Shown here in pieces: positions 43,758 to 53,520 of a stretch of 64,000 bases of DNA. Each line of letters opens with the position of its first letter. Position 1 is the first letter of the stretch. The notes beneath the pieces are model-generated. The model was not told the origin of the DNA and did no database searches. It saw only the letters and a list, made by a program, of their open reading frames with translations. Made by a program: the position numbers and the translations under genes. The stretch is from the NCBI GenBank assembly GCA_002339675.1, contig DDKB01000008.1, forward strand, positions 372,001 to 436,000, given 5' to 3'. Source of the DNA: Stutzerimonas stutzeri. Its GTDB lineage: Bacteria; Pseudomonadota; Gammaproteobacteria; Pseudomonadales; Pseudomonadaceae.

Positions 43758-45443
43758 TTAGGTGCGCTCGCGTTGCTCGGCGAGCAGGTGGCTGAGGACC
43801 GAACGCATCTTGCCCGCCTTGACCGGTTTGTTCAGCACGGGCACACCGAGCCCCTGCAGTTGCCGGCGGCACTGGTCGCTGCGGTCGGCGGTCACCATCA
43901 CCGCCGGCAGCGCCTGCGCGAAGTGCGTTCGCAGCGCGGCCACCACGTCCCAGCCGGTCACGCCCTGGTCCAGGTGATAGTCGGCGAGGATCACCTCCGG
44001 CGGCGTTCCGTCGAGCGCCGCCAGCGCCTCCTCCAGGTCGGTCGCCGTGATCACCTCGCAGCCCCACTGCTCGAGCAGCGCCGCCATGCTGTGCAGGATG
44101 CTCAGTTCATTGTCCAGCACCAGCAGGCGGCGCCCGGGCAGCGGATCGCCCGCCGTGGGCCCGACCGGGATCGGCGCATCTGCCGGCGCCTCGACCGGGT
44201 TGTCGGCCAGCGGCACGTTGATGCTGAACACCGAGCCACGCCCAGGCCGCGAGCGCACCTCGATACGGTACTCGAGCATCGAGGCGATGCGATCGACGAT
44301 GGCCAGGCCGAGCCCGACCCCGACGCGCTCGGCGGCGCGCCGCACGCCAAGCTGGTTGAATTCGAGAAAGATGGACTGCATCTGGTCGGGCTCGATGCCA
44401 CAACCGGTGTCCCACACTTCGATGCGCAGGAAGTCACCGCGCTTGCGCGCGCCCAGCAGCACCCGGCCCCGCTCGGTGTAGCGGCAGGCGTTGCTGAGGA
44501 AATTGCGCAAGATGCGGGTTAGCAGGCGGAAGTCGCTGCGCAGTGCATAGGCCGGGATGAAGTGCTCGAAGCCAAGCCCCCGCGCCTGGGCCACGGACTG
44601 GAACTCGGAGACCAGCGGCAGCAGCACCTCGTCGAGGCGATAGACGTCGATGTCGGGCTTGATCGCCTGCTGGTCAAGCTTGGAAATATCCAGCAGGTCG
44701 GTAAGCAGGTCCTCGGCGCCTTCCAGCGCCTGGTGGGCGCGCTCAACCAGATTGTGCTCGGCCGCCTGCATCGGCCGCTCGCGCAACGTCGAAATCAGCA
44801 GGCGCGCTGCATTGAGCGGCTGCAGCAGGTCGTGGCTGGCCGCGGCCAGGTACTTGTCCTTGCTGTGGTTGGCAGCCTCAGCGGCATCACGCGCCTTACG
44901 CAGCTCCAGAGTCCGCTCCGCGACGCGCTGCTCGAGTTGCTCATTGAGCTGAAGCAGCCGCAGCTGAGCGAGCTTGCGTTCGGTGATGTCAGCCACGAAG
45001 CCTTCGACAAGTCCCTCTTCGTCGGGCTTAAGCAGCAGGTTCATCATGACGTCTAGCGCACTGCCGTCCTTGCGGCGCAGGCGCGTCTCGTAACCGAACA
45101 GCCCGCGCTGCGAGCTGAGCGTCTGGCGGATGCGCTTGAGTTCTTCTTCTCCGCCGATGAACAGGTGATGCGACAGGTCGGTCAGGGCCCACAGCGCCTC
45201 GGCCGTCGTGTCGTAGCCGAGCATGCGCGCCAGTGCCGGGTTCGCAGCTCGAATGCCCTCCTGCAGGCTGGCCTGGAAAATCCCGTGCACCGCATGCTCG
45301 AACAGCCATTTGTAGCGGTTGCGCTCCGACTCGAGCTCCTCCAGGCGCGCCACCAGTTCGGGGTAGTGGCTCTTGCGCGCCGAATGGGTGCCCAGGCCGA
45401 GCAGTCCGGCGAGGGCGTCGTTCTGCTCAGAGTGCTTCGGCAT
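43758..45443 (-). CDS. ercS: Hybrid sensor histidine kinase ErcS-like
   Basis: The protein of 561 residues (start 45443; a GTG six codons earlier is possible) has a PAS domain (about 40-160) and a coiled linker. The HisKA box KYLAAASHDLLQPLNAARLL and an HATPase_c domain with NACRYTERG, DTGCGIEPDQ and GVGLGLAIV follow. A C-terminal receiver has the Asp in VILADYHLDQG. No transmembrane helix is seen, so it senses a cytosolic signal. It overlaps ercA by 17 bases. In P. aeruginosa the homologous ErcS takes part in the ethanol oxidation regulatory cascade. Confidence 0.87.
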   Translation of the reverse strand: MPKHSEQNDALAGLLGLGTHSARKSHYPELVARLEELESERNRYKWLFEHAVHGIFQASLQEGIRAANPALARMLGYDTTAEALWALTDLSHHLFIGGEEELKRIRQTLSSQRGLFGYETRLRRKDGSALDVMMNLLLKPDEEGLVEGFVADITERKLAQLRLLQLNEQLEQRVAERTLELRKARDAAEAANHSKDKYLAAASHDLLQPLNAARLLISTLRERPMQAAEHNLVERAHQALEGAEDLLTDLLDISKLDQQAIKPDIDVYRLDEVLLPLVSEFQSVAQARGLGFEHFIPAYALRSDFRLLTRILRNFLSNACRYTERGRVLLGARKRGDFLRIEVWDTGCGIEPDQMQSIFLEFNQLGVRRAAERVGVGLGLAIVDRIASMLEYRIEVRSRPGRGSVFSINVPLADNPVEAPADAPIPVGPTAGDPLPGRRLLVLDNELSILHSMAALLEQWGCEVITATDLEEALAALDGTPPEVILADYHLDQGVTGWDVVAALRTHFAQALPAVMVTADRSDQCRRQLQGLGVPVLNKPVKAGKMRSVLSHLLAEQRERT

Positions 45444-46590
45444 AGACCACTTCGACGTCACGCTGGGTCGACGAACGCGGGTTGGTCAGGATGCAGGGAT
45501 CCTGCATCGCGTGCTGGGACAGGAAGGGAATGTCCGACAGGTTCACCCCGTGCAGGCTCAGGGTTTCGTTGAAGCCGATGGCCTGCTTGAGGGCGATCAG
45601 GTGCTGCACAAGGCGCTCGCGGATCTGCCGATGGTTCAGTCCGCGGCTGTCGATACCCAGGGTTTCGGCGACGAGCTTGAAGCGGTCGGGCGCGGCGTCG
45701 TAGTTGAAGGCCACCACATGCTCGACCAGCACGGCATTGCACAAACCGTGCGGCAGGTCGAGGTAGCCGCCCAGGCTGTGCGACATGGCATGCACGGCGC
45801 CGAGGATGGCGTTGGAGAACGCCAGCCCGGCCTGCATGCTGCCCAGCATGATCTTCTCGCGCAGCGCGATGTCGGCGGGATTGGCGATCATCTGCACCAG
45901 GTGCCCGTTGATGAGCCGCATGGCTTCGAGCGCATGGGGGTCGGTGAGCGGCCCGTGGCCGGTGGAGACGAACGCTTCGATCGCATGCACCAGGGCATCG
46001 ATGCCGGTGCAGGCAGAGAGAAAGGGATCCATGCTGAGGGTGGTTTCCGGGTCGATCAGCGAAACGTCGGGCACGGCGCCCTTGCTGACGATCGAGAATT
46101 TCATCCGCTCATCCTGGTTCGAGATGATCACGAACTGCGACACGTCGGCCGAGGTGCCGGCCGTGGTCGGGATCAGGATCAGCGGCGGGCTCGGCACACG
46201 CAGGGTGTCGACGCCTTCGAACTCGACGATGTTGCGTCCGTGCGCGACGGCAATACCGATGCCCTTGGCGCAATCCATGGGGCTGCCGCCGCCGACGGCG
46301 ACGATCACGTTGCAGCCTTCGCTGCGGTAGACCTCGGCGCCGGCCATTACCTCTTCGGAGCGTGGATTGGCCGATACCTGAGTAAACAAGTGGTAGTCGA
46401 TGCCCTGCTGGCTCAGGCTCGCCTGGACGTCTGCCACCCAACCGGCGGCGACCACGCCAGGGTCCGACACCAGCAACACCTTGCGCGCACCGAAATTCTT
46501 GGCGTAATTGCCGGCACTGTGGCGACACCCGGCGCCAAAGATGATTTCCGGCGAGACGAACTTGCGCTGCAGGCTAAGGTTTGGGCTCAT
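45427..46590 (-). CDS. ercA: Iron-containing alcohol dehydrogenase ErcA
   Basis: This 387-residue group III alcohol dehydrogenase has the NAD motif GGGSPMDCAKGI, IPTTAGTSADVS and the metal site region ACTGIDALVHAIEAFVSTG with MSHSLGGYLDLPHG His residues. The start at 46590 is preceded by AAGG. In pseudomonads the ercA-ercS pair follows the pqq genes and is needed for regulating ethanol oxidation rather than for bulk catalysis. That order is conserved here. Confidence 0.9.
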   Translation of the reverse strand: MSPNLSLQRKFVSPEIIFGAGCRHSAGNYAKNFGARKVLLVSDPGVVAAGWVADVQASLSQQGIDYHLFTQVSANPRSEEVMAGAEVYRSEGCNVIVAVGGGSPMDCAKGIGIAVAHGRNIVEFEGVDTLRVPSPPLILIPTTAGTSADVSQFVIISNQDERMKFSIVSKGAVPDVSLIDPETTLSMDPFLSACTGIDALVHAIEAFVSTGHGPLTDPHALEAMRLINGHLVQMIANPADIALREKIMLGSMQAGLAFSNAILGAVHAMSHSLGGYLDLPHGLCNAVLVEHVVAFNYDAAPDRFKLVAETLGIDSRGLNHRQIRERLVQHLIALKQAIGFNETLSLHGVNLSDIPFLSQHAMQDPCILTNPRSSTQRDVEVVYAEAL

Positions 46591-46737
46591 ACAACGGCCT
46601 TCGTAATTATTTGTTACCGGATACAAGCCTACTGCTTTCACCGCTCAAAGCAATCAGCAAAAAGCAGCAGGGCCGGTGGGCCGGGAAGTCTACAGCCTGG
46701 CACCCTGCTATGGCGCGCGGGACGACAGGCGCTGCGC

Positions 46738-48675
46738 TTACAACAACCGCCGGTAGAACGCGTATTCACGCTCGAGGGCATCAGCCAGGTTGGCGGCCTG
46801 GCGGAAGCCGTGGCGCTCATCCGGATACAGGCGGTACTCCACCGTCACACCCCGGGCTTCGAGGGCGGCGACCATGGATCGGGTTTGCTCCGGCAGCACC
46901 ACCGCATCCTGGCCGCCCTGGAAAAAGATCACCGGAACGCCAATCTGCGCCGCGTTATAGAGCGGCGTGCGCTGGCGATAGCGCTCGGCATCGCACTGCG
47001 GGTCGCCGATCAGCCAGTCCAGGTAATCGGCCTCGAACTTGTGGGTGACCCGGCGCAGCGCCAGCGGATCACTGACGCCGTACAGGCTCGCGCCGCCGCG
47101 AAAACCGACATTCGCAGCCAACGCACGCAGGGCGGTGTAACCGCCGGCGCTGGCCCCGCGGATAAATGTGCGTGCCGGGTCGATCTGGCCGCTGGCCGCC
47201 AGTGCCCCGACCAGCGCTTGTGCGTCTTCCACATCTAGCACGCCCCATTGCCCGCGCAGGCACTGGCGATAGGCGCGACCAAATCCGCTGCTGCCGCGGT
47301 AGTTCAGGTCGGCAACGGCGAAACCGCGTTGCGTCCAGAACTGAATCCGTGGGTCGAACACGGGGTAGCACGCCGATGTCGGACCGCCATGCAGGAAGAC
47401 CACCAGCGGCGGCCGCTCGCCTTCCAGGCTGCAGCAGGCCGCGTTGGCGGGCGGGTAGAAGAAGGCATGTGCCCTCTCCTGCGAGCCGGTATCGAAACTG
47501 AGCGGCTGCGGGCGTGACAGCGACTCGGCGGGCAACGGGCGTGCGCCGCCGGCCAGGACGCGCAGCTGCCCATCTGCACGCGAGATGGCCAGCACGGCGG
47601 GTAGACGGTCGACCGCGCCGGCGATGCAGTAGAAGTAGTCAGCGTCGGCGGCTAGCTGTCGACAACGGCTGAAGGCCTGGGCCAGCTGACGTGGCGGCCT
47701 ATCCGCGCCCTGCTCGATCAACAGGCCGTAACCGTGCTCCAGGCGGGTCAGCAACAGGCAGTCGCCGGCCAGCGGCAGGTAGCTGAAGGTGCCCAGTTGC
47801 CATGGCGCGGGCGCGTGGTCATGGCGCGGTGCGACGGTGCCGCCCCCGGTGTTCGCCCGATCAGGCTCCCGGTCGACCGGCTCCAGCCGCCCCGCACGTT
47901 CACGCCAGGGCGCCCAGGCACCGGCCCGGTCGCTCAGGCAGAACAACTGTCCCTCGGCGGAAAACCGCGGTTGCTGCAGGGATTCGTCGCCCTCGGCGCC
48001 GGCCAGGCAAATCGGCGTGCCCCAGTCGCCGCTTGCAGTGCGCTCGGCGAGCCACAACGTGGAGGCTGTCCAGGGTTGTTCCGGCCGTTGCCACTGAATC
48101 CAGGCCATACGCCGTGACAGCGGGTCGATGCAGGGCCCGGCATAGAAATCCGCACCCTCGGCAACGACCCGGCGCGCGCCGCTGTCGAGCTGCACGCTGA
48201 CCAGGCGATGGACGACCTGGCCGTCGAGATGGGTCTCCTCGACTGCCACGACGGCCTCCGCCGCCGCGTCATACTGCAGATCCCCGTAGCGGCACTCCGG
48301 GCGCTGCGTCAGCCGGCGACATGCCCGGGCTCGGCTGTCCAGAGGCAGCAGGTGGATCTGCTGGTCGCGTTCGTCGACATAGGCCACGCCGCCGGCAACG
48401 AGGCAGAACGCACCGCCGCCGTATTCGTAGACGCGGCTGCGCAGCGAAACGCCCGGCGGGCTGACGCAGGTCGCCGTCCCGTTGCGCCAGAACCACAGGG
48501 TGCACCGCGAATCGGCCGGGTCGTATTCAATCCAGAACAACCCACCGTGCCCCGCCCGGATTTCGGCAAAATCCTTGCTGGCAGCGGCAGCCCGCTCGGC
48601 ACTCCAATCGCTCGGCCAGGAGCCGAAGGGCAAGGCTCGTCGGGTAATCGGCTCGGGCATCGGTTCGCCGGACAC
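46738..48675 (-). CDS. pqqH: S9 family peptidase PqqH
   Basis: The 645-residue protein is a prolyl-oligopeptidase-type enzyme, with an N-terminal beta-propeller (about 1-390) and an alpha/beta hydrolase domain. The Ser is in FIRGASAGGYTALRALA, the Asp region is FFQGGQDAVVLPEQ and the His is in YPDERHGFRQ. It starts with GTG at 48673-48675, next to the pqqE stop. An ATG five codons in is an alternative. It follows pqqE as in P. aeruginosa PA1990 and may process PqqA peptide or its product. That role is not proven. Confidence 0.88.
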   Translation of the reverse strand: MSGEPMPEPITRRALPFGSWPSDWSAERAAAASKDFAEIRAGHGGLFWIEYDPADSRCTLWFWRNGTATCVSPPGVSLRSRVYEYGGGAFCLVAGGVAYVDERDQQIHLLPLDSRARACRRLTQRPECRYGDLQYDAAAEAVVAVEETHLDGQVVHRLVSVQLDSGARRVVAEGADFYAGPCIDPLSRRMAWIQWQRPEQPWTASTLWLAERTASGDWGTPICLAGAEGDESLQQPRFSAEGQLFCLSDRAGAWAPWRERAGRLEPVDREPDRANTGGGTVAPRHDHAPAPWQLGTFSYLPLAGDCLLLTRLEHGYGLLIEQGADRPPRQLAQAFSRCRQLAADADYFYCIAGAVDRLPAVLAISRADGQLRVLAGGARPLPAESLSRPQPLSFDTGSQERAHAFFYPPANAACCSLEGERPPLVVFLHGGPTSACYPVFDPRIQFWTQRGFAVADLNYRGSSGFGRAYRQCLRGQWGVLDVEDAQALVGALAASGQIDPARTFIRGASAGGYTALRALAANVGFRGGASLYGVSDPLALRRVTHKFEADYLDWLIGDPQCDAERYRQRTPLYNAAQIGVPVIFFQGGQDAVVLPEQTRSMVAALEARGVTVEYRLYPDERHGFRQAANLADALEREYAFYRRLL

Positions 48676-48676
48676 C

Positions 48677-49831
48677 CTAGGCCTTGAGGATCAGGTTCGA
48701 GGCCTTCTCGTTGCGGAAGGTCAGTTCATCGAGCCCGCGCGGTGCCTGCTCGGCCTCGAGGCGGGCGGCGAGGATCTTGTCGTGGTGGGACGACTTGCTG
48801 CACACCGGGTCGGCATTCGCCGCGTCGCCGGTCAGCATGAAGGCCTGGCAGCGGCAGCCGCCGAAGTCCTTTTCCTTCTCGTCACAGGACTGGCAGGGCT
48901 CGGGCATCCAGTCGAAGCCACGGAATTTGTTGAAGCCCAACGAATGCTTCCAGATTTGTTCGATGCTCTGTTCGCGTACGTTCGGAAAGGTGATGGGCAA
49001 CTGACGGGCGCTGTGACACGGCAGCGCGGTGCCATCCGGCGTGATGTCGAGGAACAGGTTGCCCCAACCGTTCATGCAGCCCTTGGGTCGCTCTTCGTAA
49101 TAATCGGGCGTAACGAAGATCAATTTGCACGGATGGTTCTCGGCGGAAAGCTTGTCGCGCCACTCATTGGTGATGCGTTCGGCCCGCACCAGTTGCGCCT
49201 TGCTGGGCAACAGGCCGGCGCGGTTAAGCTCGGCCCAGCCGTAGAACTGGCAGGTGGCCAGCTCGACAAAGTCGGCTTCCAACTCGATGCACAACCGGAT
49301 GATCTGGTCGATGTTGTCGATGTTGTGCCGATGGGTGACAAAGTTGAGCACCATCGGATAGCCATGCGCCTTGACCGCCCGCGCCATGGCCAGCTTCTGC
49401 GCGAAGGCCTTCTTCGAGCCGGCGAGCAGGTTGTTCACCTCCTCGTCGGCGGCCTGAAAGCTGATCTGGATATGGTCGAGCCCGGCCTCGGCGAAGGCGG
49501 CGATTTTGTCCTCGGTCAGGCCGATGCCGGAGGTGATCAGGTTGGTGTAGTAGCCGAGGTCCCGCGCGCCCTTGATCAGCTCGGCCAGGTCCTGGCGCAC
49601 CAGGGGCTCGCCACCGGAAAACCCGAGCTGCGCCGCACCCAGCTCGCGGGCCTGGCGGAACACCTCGATCCACTCGGCGGTGCCGAGTTCGTCATGGCTA
49701 CGGGCGAAATCCAGCGGGTTCGAGCAATACGGGCACTGCAGCGGGCAGCGGTAGGTCAGCTCCGCCAGCAACCACAGCGGCGGGCCGGGTTCGAAGCCGG
49801 GTTTAGCGAAGCTCGATCCAGAACCGTTCAA
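48677..49831 (-). CDS. pqqE: PqqA peptide cyclase PqqE (radical SAM)
   Basis: The start is TTG at 49829-49831 behind GGAGG, inside the end of pqqD, giving 384 residues. The radical SAM cluster motif is CPLQCPYC near residue 30. The SPASM region has GCMNGWGN, LPCHSARQ and EPCQSCDEKEKDFGGCRCQ for auxiliary iron-sulfur clusters. It forms the Glu-Tyr carbon-carbon link in PqqA. The 29-base overlap with pqqD suits the known PqqD-PqqE partnership. Confidence 0.95.
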   Translation of the reverse strand: MNGSGSSFAKPGFEPGPPLWLLAELTYRCPLQCPYCSNPLDFARSHDELGTAEWIEVFRQARELGAAQLGFSGGEPLVRQDLAELIKGARDLGYYTNLITSGIGLTEDKIAAFAEAGLDHIQISFQAADEEVNNLLAGSKKAFAQKLAMARAVKAHGYPMVLNFVTHRHNIDNIDQIIRLCIELEADFVELATCQFYGWAELNRAGLLPSKAQLVRAERITNEWRDKLSAENHPCKLIFVTPDYYEERPKGCMNGWGNLFLDITPDGTALPCHSARQLPITFPNVREQSIEQIWKHSLGFNKFRGFDWMPEPCQSCDEKEKDFGGCRCQAFMLTGDAANADPVCSKSSHHDKILAARLEAEQAPRGLDELTFRNEKASNLILKA

Positions 49832-50081
49832 CGGCCACCTCCAGGAACGCGCGAATGTCTTCCTCGATGCCCTCGGCGTCCGGGAACCGGCTCTGCAGGT
49901 CGGCGACGATGGTGCCGACCGTACGGGCACCGTCCACTTCACCGAGCACCGCCGATGCGCTGTCGTTGAGCTTGATCATGCCTTCGGGATAGAGCAGCAC
50001 ATGGCAGTTTTGCGCCGGTTCCCACTGGTAGCGAAAGCCGCGGCGAAAGGCTGGAATCTGGGTCAGTTGGATATCGCTCAT
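49803..50081 (-). CDS. pqqD: PQQ peptide chaperone PqqD
   Basis: The 92-residue protein starts at 50081 behind AGAGGA. It is the small winged-helix RiPP recognition element that carries PqqA to PqqE, with typical HVLLYPEGMIKLNDSASAVLGEVDGARTVGTIV. The C-terminal end overlaps pqqE in another frame. Confidence 0.94.
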   Translation of the reverse strand: MSDIQLTQIPAFRRGFRYQWEPAQNCHVLLYPEGMIKLNDSASAVLGEVDGARTVGTIVADLQSRFPDAEGIEEDIRAFLEVAVERFWIELR

Positions 50082-50200
50082 GGTCCTCTTTCTCGCCCTT
50101 TGCAGCATCATCATTGGTCGGTCCCGCGGTAAGTCGAAGCAGAACGCTCCAACCCGTTCAGCCCGCAGGGGACCTTGGTCGGCTGATTACTCAAGCGCCG

Positions 50201-50953
50201 CTAGAAGGCAATGCCCCGGTGCCAGACCCGCTCGCGCGTAACGGTGTGGTACGGCGGGCGGTCCAGCTCATAGGCCATGCTCATGGCGTCCAGCATGCTC
50301 CACAGTACGTCGAGCTTGAACTGAAGGATATTGAGCATGCGCTCCTGGGCCTCGCGGGTCTTGTAGTGCTCCAGGGTAATGCGCAGGCCGTGCTCGACGT
50401 CGCGACGGGCTTCCTTCAATCGCTTGCGGAAGTAATCGTAGCCCGACGCATCGATCCAGTTGTAATGCTGCGGCCAGGCATCCAGCCGCGATTGATGGAT
50501 GGTCGGCGCGAACAGCTCGGTCAGCGAACTGCTGGCCGCTTCCTGCCAGACGGCACGGCGCGCGAAATTGACGTAGGCGTCGACCGCGAAGCGCACGCCG
50601 GGCAGGACCAGTTCCTGCGAGAGCACCTGCTCACGGTCCAGGCCGACGGCTTCGGCCAGTCGCAGCCAGGCCTCGATACCGCCCTCCTCGCCAGGCGTGC
50701 CGTCGTGGTCGATGATGCGCTGGACCCACTCGCGACGCGTGTCACGGTCCGGGCAGTTGGCCATGATCGCGGCATCCTTCACCGGGATGCACACCTGGTA
50801 ATAGAAGCGGTTCGCTACCCAGCCCTGGATTTGCTCGCGGGTCGACCGGCCTTCGTACATGGCGCGGTGGAACGGGTGATGGATATGGTAGTAGTCGCCC
50901 TTGGCACGGAGCGCCGCTTCGAACTCCGTCGGGGTCATGGCTGGCAGGGTCAT
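50201..50953 (-). CDS. pqqC: Pyrroloquinoline-quinone synthase PqqC
   Basis: A 250-residue all-helical cofactorless oxidase has the family pattern GDYYHIHHPFHRAMYEG near the N-terminus, holding His residues of the active site, and VANRFYYQVCIPVKDAAIMANCPD. It performs the last eight-electron ring closure and oxidation to PQQ. It lies between pqqB and pqqD; the 119-base gap to pqqD holds no gene. Confidence 0.96.
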   Translation of the reverse strand: MTLPAMTPTEFEAALRAKGDYYHIHHPFHRAMYEGRSTREQIQGWVANRFYYQVCIPVKDAAIMANCPDRDTRREWVQRIIDHDGTPGEEGGIEAWLRLAEAVGLDREQVLSQELVLPGVRFAVDAYVNFARRAVWQEAASSSLTELFAPTIHQSRLDAWPQHYNWIDASGYDYFRKRLKEARRDVEHGLRITLEHYKTREAQERMLNILQFKLDVLWSMLDAMSMAYELDRPPYHTVTRERVWHRGIAF

Positions 50954-51044
50954 AAAGCTTCCTTACGGGTTAGGCGGGCCGTTCTTCCAGGCGCAGACGA
51001 GCGCCTTCAGCCACTGGTCGTTGCCACATGGCGCGCCGGAGGCG

Positions 51045-51956
51045 CTACAACTCGATGCGCATGCCGTCGAAGGAGACTTCGATGCGATGCTCGTCCAGGA
51101 TCGCGCGCTCGGGCGACGCTTCGTCCAGGATCGGGTTGGTGTTGTTGATATGGATAAGGATCTTGCGCGCCGCCGGCAGACCGTCCAGCACCTCGATCAT
51201 GCCGCCGGGGCCGCTCTGCGGCAGGTGCCCCATTTCGCTGCCCAGCTTGTCGCCGACCTCGCGCACGCGCATCTCGTCATCGCGCCAGAGCGTGCCGTCC
51301 ACCAGCAGACAGTCGGCACCGCGCATGATGTCCAGCAGCGCATCGCTGACCTGGCCGAGCCCGGGCGCGTAGAACAGCGTGCCACCGGTGTGCCGGTCAC
51401 GGATCAGCAGGCCGATGTTGTCGCCCGGGTGAGGGTCATTGCGGTGCGGCGAATACGGTGGTGCCGAGCTGCGCAAGGGGATCGGAGTGATCTCCAGTCC
51501 CGGACAGGCGCCGATCTGGAAGTTGCCTTCCAGTGCGATGGGGTTCCAGCGCAAGCCGCCATTCCAGTGGTCGAGCATGTTGAACAGCGGGAAGCCGGTG
51601 GTCAGGTCCTGATGGACCATCTCGGTGCACCAGACCTCGTGCGGGCAGCCTTCGCGCAGCGTCAGCAGACCAGTTGTGTGGTCGATCTGGCTGTCCAGCA
51701 GGATGATCGCACCAATCGCGGTGTCCCGCGGACGACGCGCCGGCTGCAAGGCCGGAAAGGATTCCAGCTGGGCCCGGATGTCGGGCGAGGCGTTGCAGAG
51801 AATCCAGTCCTCCCCGTTGTCACTGATGGCGATGGACGACTGGGTACGTGCGGTGGCCTTCAATGTGCCGTTGCGCAAACCGGCACAGTTGGCGCAGTTG
51901 CAGTTCCATTGAGGAAAGCCGCCACCAGCAGCCGAACCGAGAATCTGGATGAACAT
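51045..51956 (-). CDS. pqqB: PqqB, metallo-beta-lactamase fold protein of PQQ synthesis
   Basis: The product of 303 residues begins FIQILGSAAGGGFPQWNCNCANCAG, the conserved PqqB start with the structural Cys cluster. It keeps SQIDHTTGLL, a variant of the HxHxDH metal motif. It hydroxylates the Tyr part of the diamino acid intermediate, by current literature. It is separated from pqqA by a 48-base space containing a hairpin and T-rich stretch. Confidence 0.95.
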   Translation of the reverse strand: MFIQILGSAAGGGFPQWNCNCANCAGLRNGTLKATARTQSSIAISDNGEDWILCNASPDIRAQLESFPALQPARRPRDTAIGAIILLDSQIDHTTGLLTLREGCPHEVWCTEMVHQDLTTGFPLFNMLDHWNGGLRWNPIALEGNFQIGACPGLEITPIPLRSSAPPYSPHRNDPHPGDNIGLLIRDRHTGGTLFYAPGLGQVSDALLDIMRGADCLLVDGTLWRDDEMRVREVGDKLGSEMGHLPQSGPGGMIEVLDGLPAARKILIHINNTNPILDEASPERAILDEHRIEVSFDGMRIEL

Positions 51957-51970
51957 GGGCGGCTCCCGAA

Positions 51971-51996
51971 AACTAAAACCCCGGCGGGAACCGGGG
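51971..51996 (-). terminator. Attenuator-like terminator between pqqA and pqqB
   Basis: On the minus strand CCCCGG, loop TTCCCG, CCGGGG (51979-51996) is followed by TTTTAGTT. It would allow more pqqA than pqqBCDE transcript. Confidence 0.7.
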
Positions 51997-52004
51997 CGGG
52001 GTAA

Positions 52005-52076
52005 TCAGCGGTTGGCGAAATACATGGTGACTTCGAAACCGATACGCAGGTCAGTGAAAGCAGGTTTGGTCCACAT
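52005..52076 (-). CDS. pqqA: PQQ precursor peptide PqqA
   Basis: A 23-residue peptide reads MWTKPAFTDLRIGFEVTMY and ends ANR. Glu15 and Tyr19 keep the E-x3-Y spacing of all PqqA peptides; these residues become PQQ. GAAGAGGA lies just before the ATG. It is the first gene of the pqqABCDE set. Confidence 0.96.
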   Translation of the reverse strand: MWTKPAFTDLRIGFEVTMYFANR

Positions 52077-52248
52077 GGCTCGATCCTCTTCTTATGGCGC
52101 CGGGTGATCCGACGCCCTCATTAAGCACCCTATTGCGCTAAAAGCAGAATGGTACTTTGGAAGGAGACAGCGCCCTGCGTTGGTAGTGCCTGAACGCGCA
52201 CCCCGAAACGCGGCGCGTTGCGGGCGCCATGCCGCCGGTCGAACACCC

Positions 52249-53367
52249 TCAGCCGTTGCGCCGGGCCGGCCGGCCGTGGGTTCCGCGCCAGGCCAGTTCA
52301 TTGGTCAGGGTGGCCATGGGCGAGAACATGGCGAAGTCGAATTCGCTCATGGCCTCGTTGCTGCGAGCGCGCAGCGGCCAGTCGTGATTGGCCAGCGCGG
52401 CCTTGCCGATGGCGACCAGGTCCAGCGCGCCTTCATCGAGCAACGCCTGGGCATCGGCGCCGGTCTGTACGCCACCGTTGCCGATGATGGGGATGGACAC
52501 GCTGGAGCGCGCAATCGCCGCCAGCGACGGACCTTCGCCGAAGGCCGGGGCGCCGACCTTGTATTCGGTGACGTGGAGGTAGTCCAGGCCTGCGGCCGCC
52601 AGGGTGGCAAAACGCTCACGGGCCTCCTCGACGCCGCCTTCCCACTTCAGCTCGCTGTCGGTGACCATGCCCTGGGACAGCCGCATGCCCACCACGAACC
52701 CGTCGCCGACCGCCTGACGCACCGCGTCGATGACCGCCAGCGGCAGCGCAAGCCGCTGGCGGAAATCGCCACCCCAACGGTCACTGCGCTTGTTGAACGC
52801 CGCGCTGAGGAATTCATGCAGCAGGTAGCCGTTGGCCGCATGCAGTTCGACGCCATCGAACCCGGCCGCCTGGGCATGACGGGCGGCCTGCACAAAACCT
52901 TCCAGCGCCTGCTGGATTTCCGCCTCGGTCATTTCTGCCGGCGTCGCATAGGGGCCTTCGCCGCCGTAGAAGCTCAGCTGGTTACCCTTGGGCTGTACCG
53001 CCGACGGCGCGACATGGCGTGCGTGGTGCAGGTTGCCCTGGGTCTGCCCGCCGCCGTGCATGAGCTGCGCGATAAAACCGGCGCCGGCGGCATGCACCGC
53101 CTCCACCACCGGTTTCCAGTGGTCGCGCTGCGCCTCGGTGGCCAGTCCGGGCTGGTTGAAATAACCCTGGCTGTAGGCCGTGTCGGTGTAGGTGCCTTCG
53201 CTGATCAGCAGGCCGAAGCCGCCTTCGGCGAACCCCTGGTAGTAGTCCCGCATCAGCTCGTTGGGCGCGCCGTCAGGCTCGGCGCTGACGCGCGTCATCG
53301 GCGCCAGGACGGTGCGGTTGCGCAGCGTCAGCCGCTTGAGCTGGAAGGGTTCGAACAACTGGGGCAT
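52249..53367 (-). CDS. Old yellow enzyme family NADH:flavin oxidoreductase
   Basis: The 372-residue FMN barrel protein starts at 53367 behind GAGGA. It shows FQLKRLTLRNRTVLAPMTR at the N-terminus, LMHGGGQT, GFDGVELHAANGYLLHEFLSAAFNKRSDRWGG (the His/Tyr substrate region) and IIGNGGVQTGADAQ with phosphate binding. It should reduce activated alkenes or a related substrate with NAD(P)H. It lies between pqqA and exaC with no evident operon link to either. Confidence 0.88.
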   Translation of the reverse strand: MPQLFEPFQLKRLTLRNRTVLAPMTRVSAEPDGAPNELMRDYYQGFAEGGFGLLISEGTYTDTAYSQGYFNQPGLATEAQRDHWKPVVEAVHAAGAGFIAQLMHGGGQTQGNLHHARHVAPSAVQPKGNQLSFYGGEGPYATPAEMTEAEIQQALEGFVQAARHAQAAGFDGVELHAANGYLLHEFLSAAFNKRSDRWGGDFRQRLALPLAVIDAVRQAVGDGFVVGMRLSQGMVTDSELKWEGGVEEARERFATLAAAGLDYLHVTEYKVGAPAFGEGPSLAAIARSSVSIPIIGNGGVQTGADAQALLDEGALDLVAIGKAALANHDWPLRARSNEAMSEFDFAMFSPMATLTNELAWRGTHGRPARRNG

Positions 53368-53520
53368 GGGGCCTGTCCTCACGAAACACGGGTGGTTCCG
53401 CATCTGAGGCGTTTAGCGGCTCAGGAGTTCGGTCATCGCGATGGCTGGCGCGCGGCGCAAGCGGAACGCGACCCGCGACAGCCCCTGCGCTGGCTTGCGG
53501 GATCCCAGAACAGGTGCGCA

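Noticed and set aside
45373..47238. A 621-codon frame antisense to ercA and pqqH
   Set aside because: It overlaps two recognised genes and has no recognisable domain.
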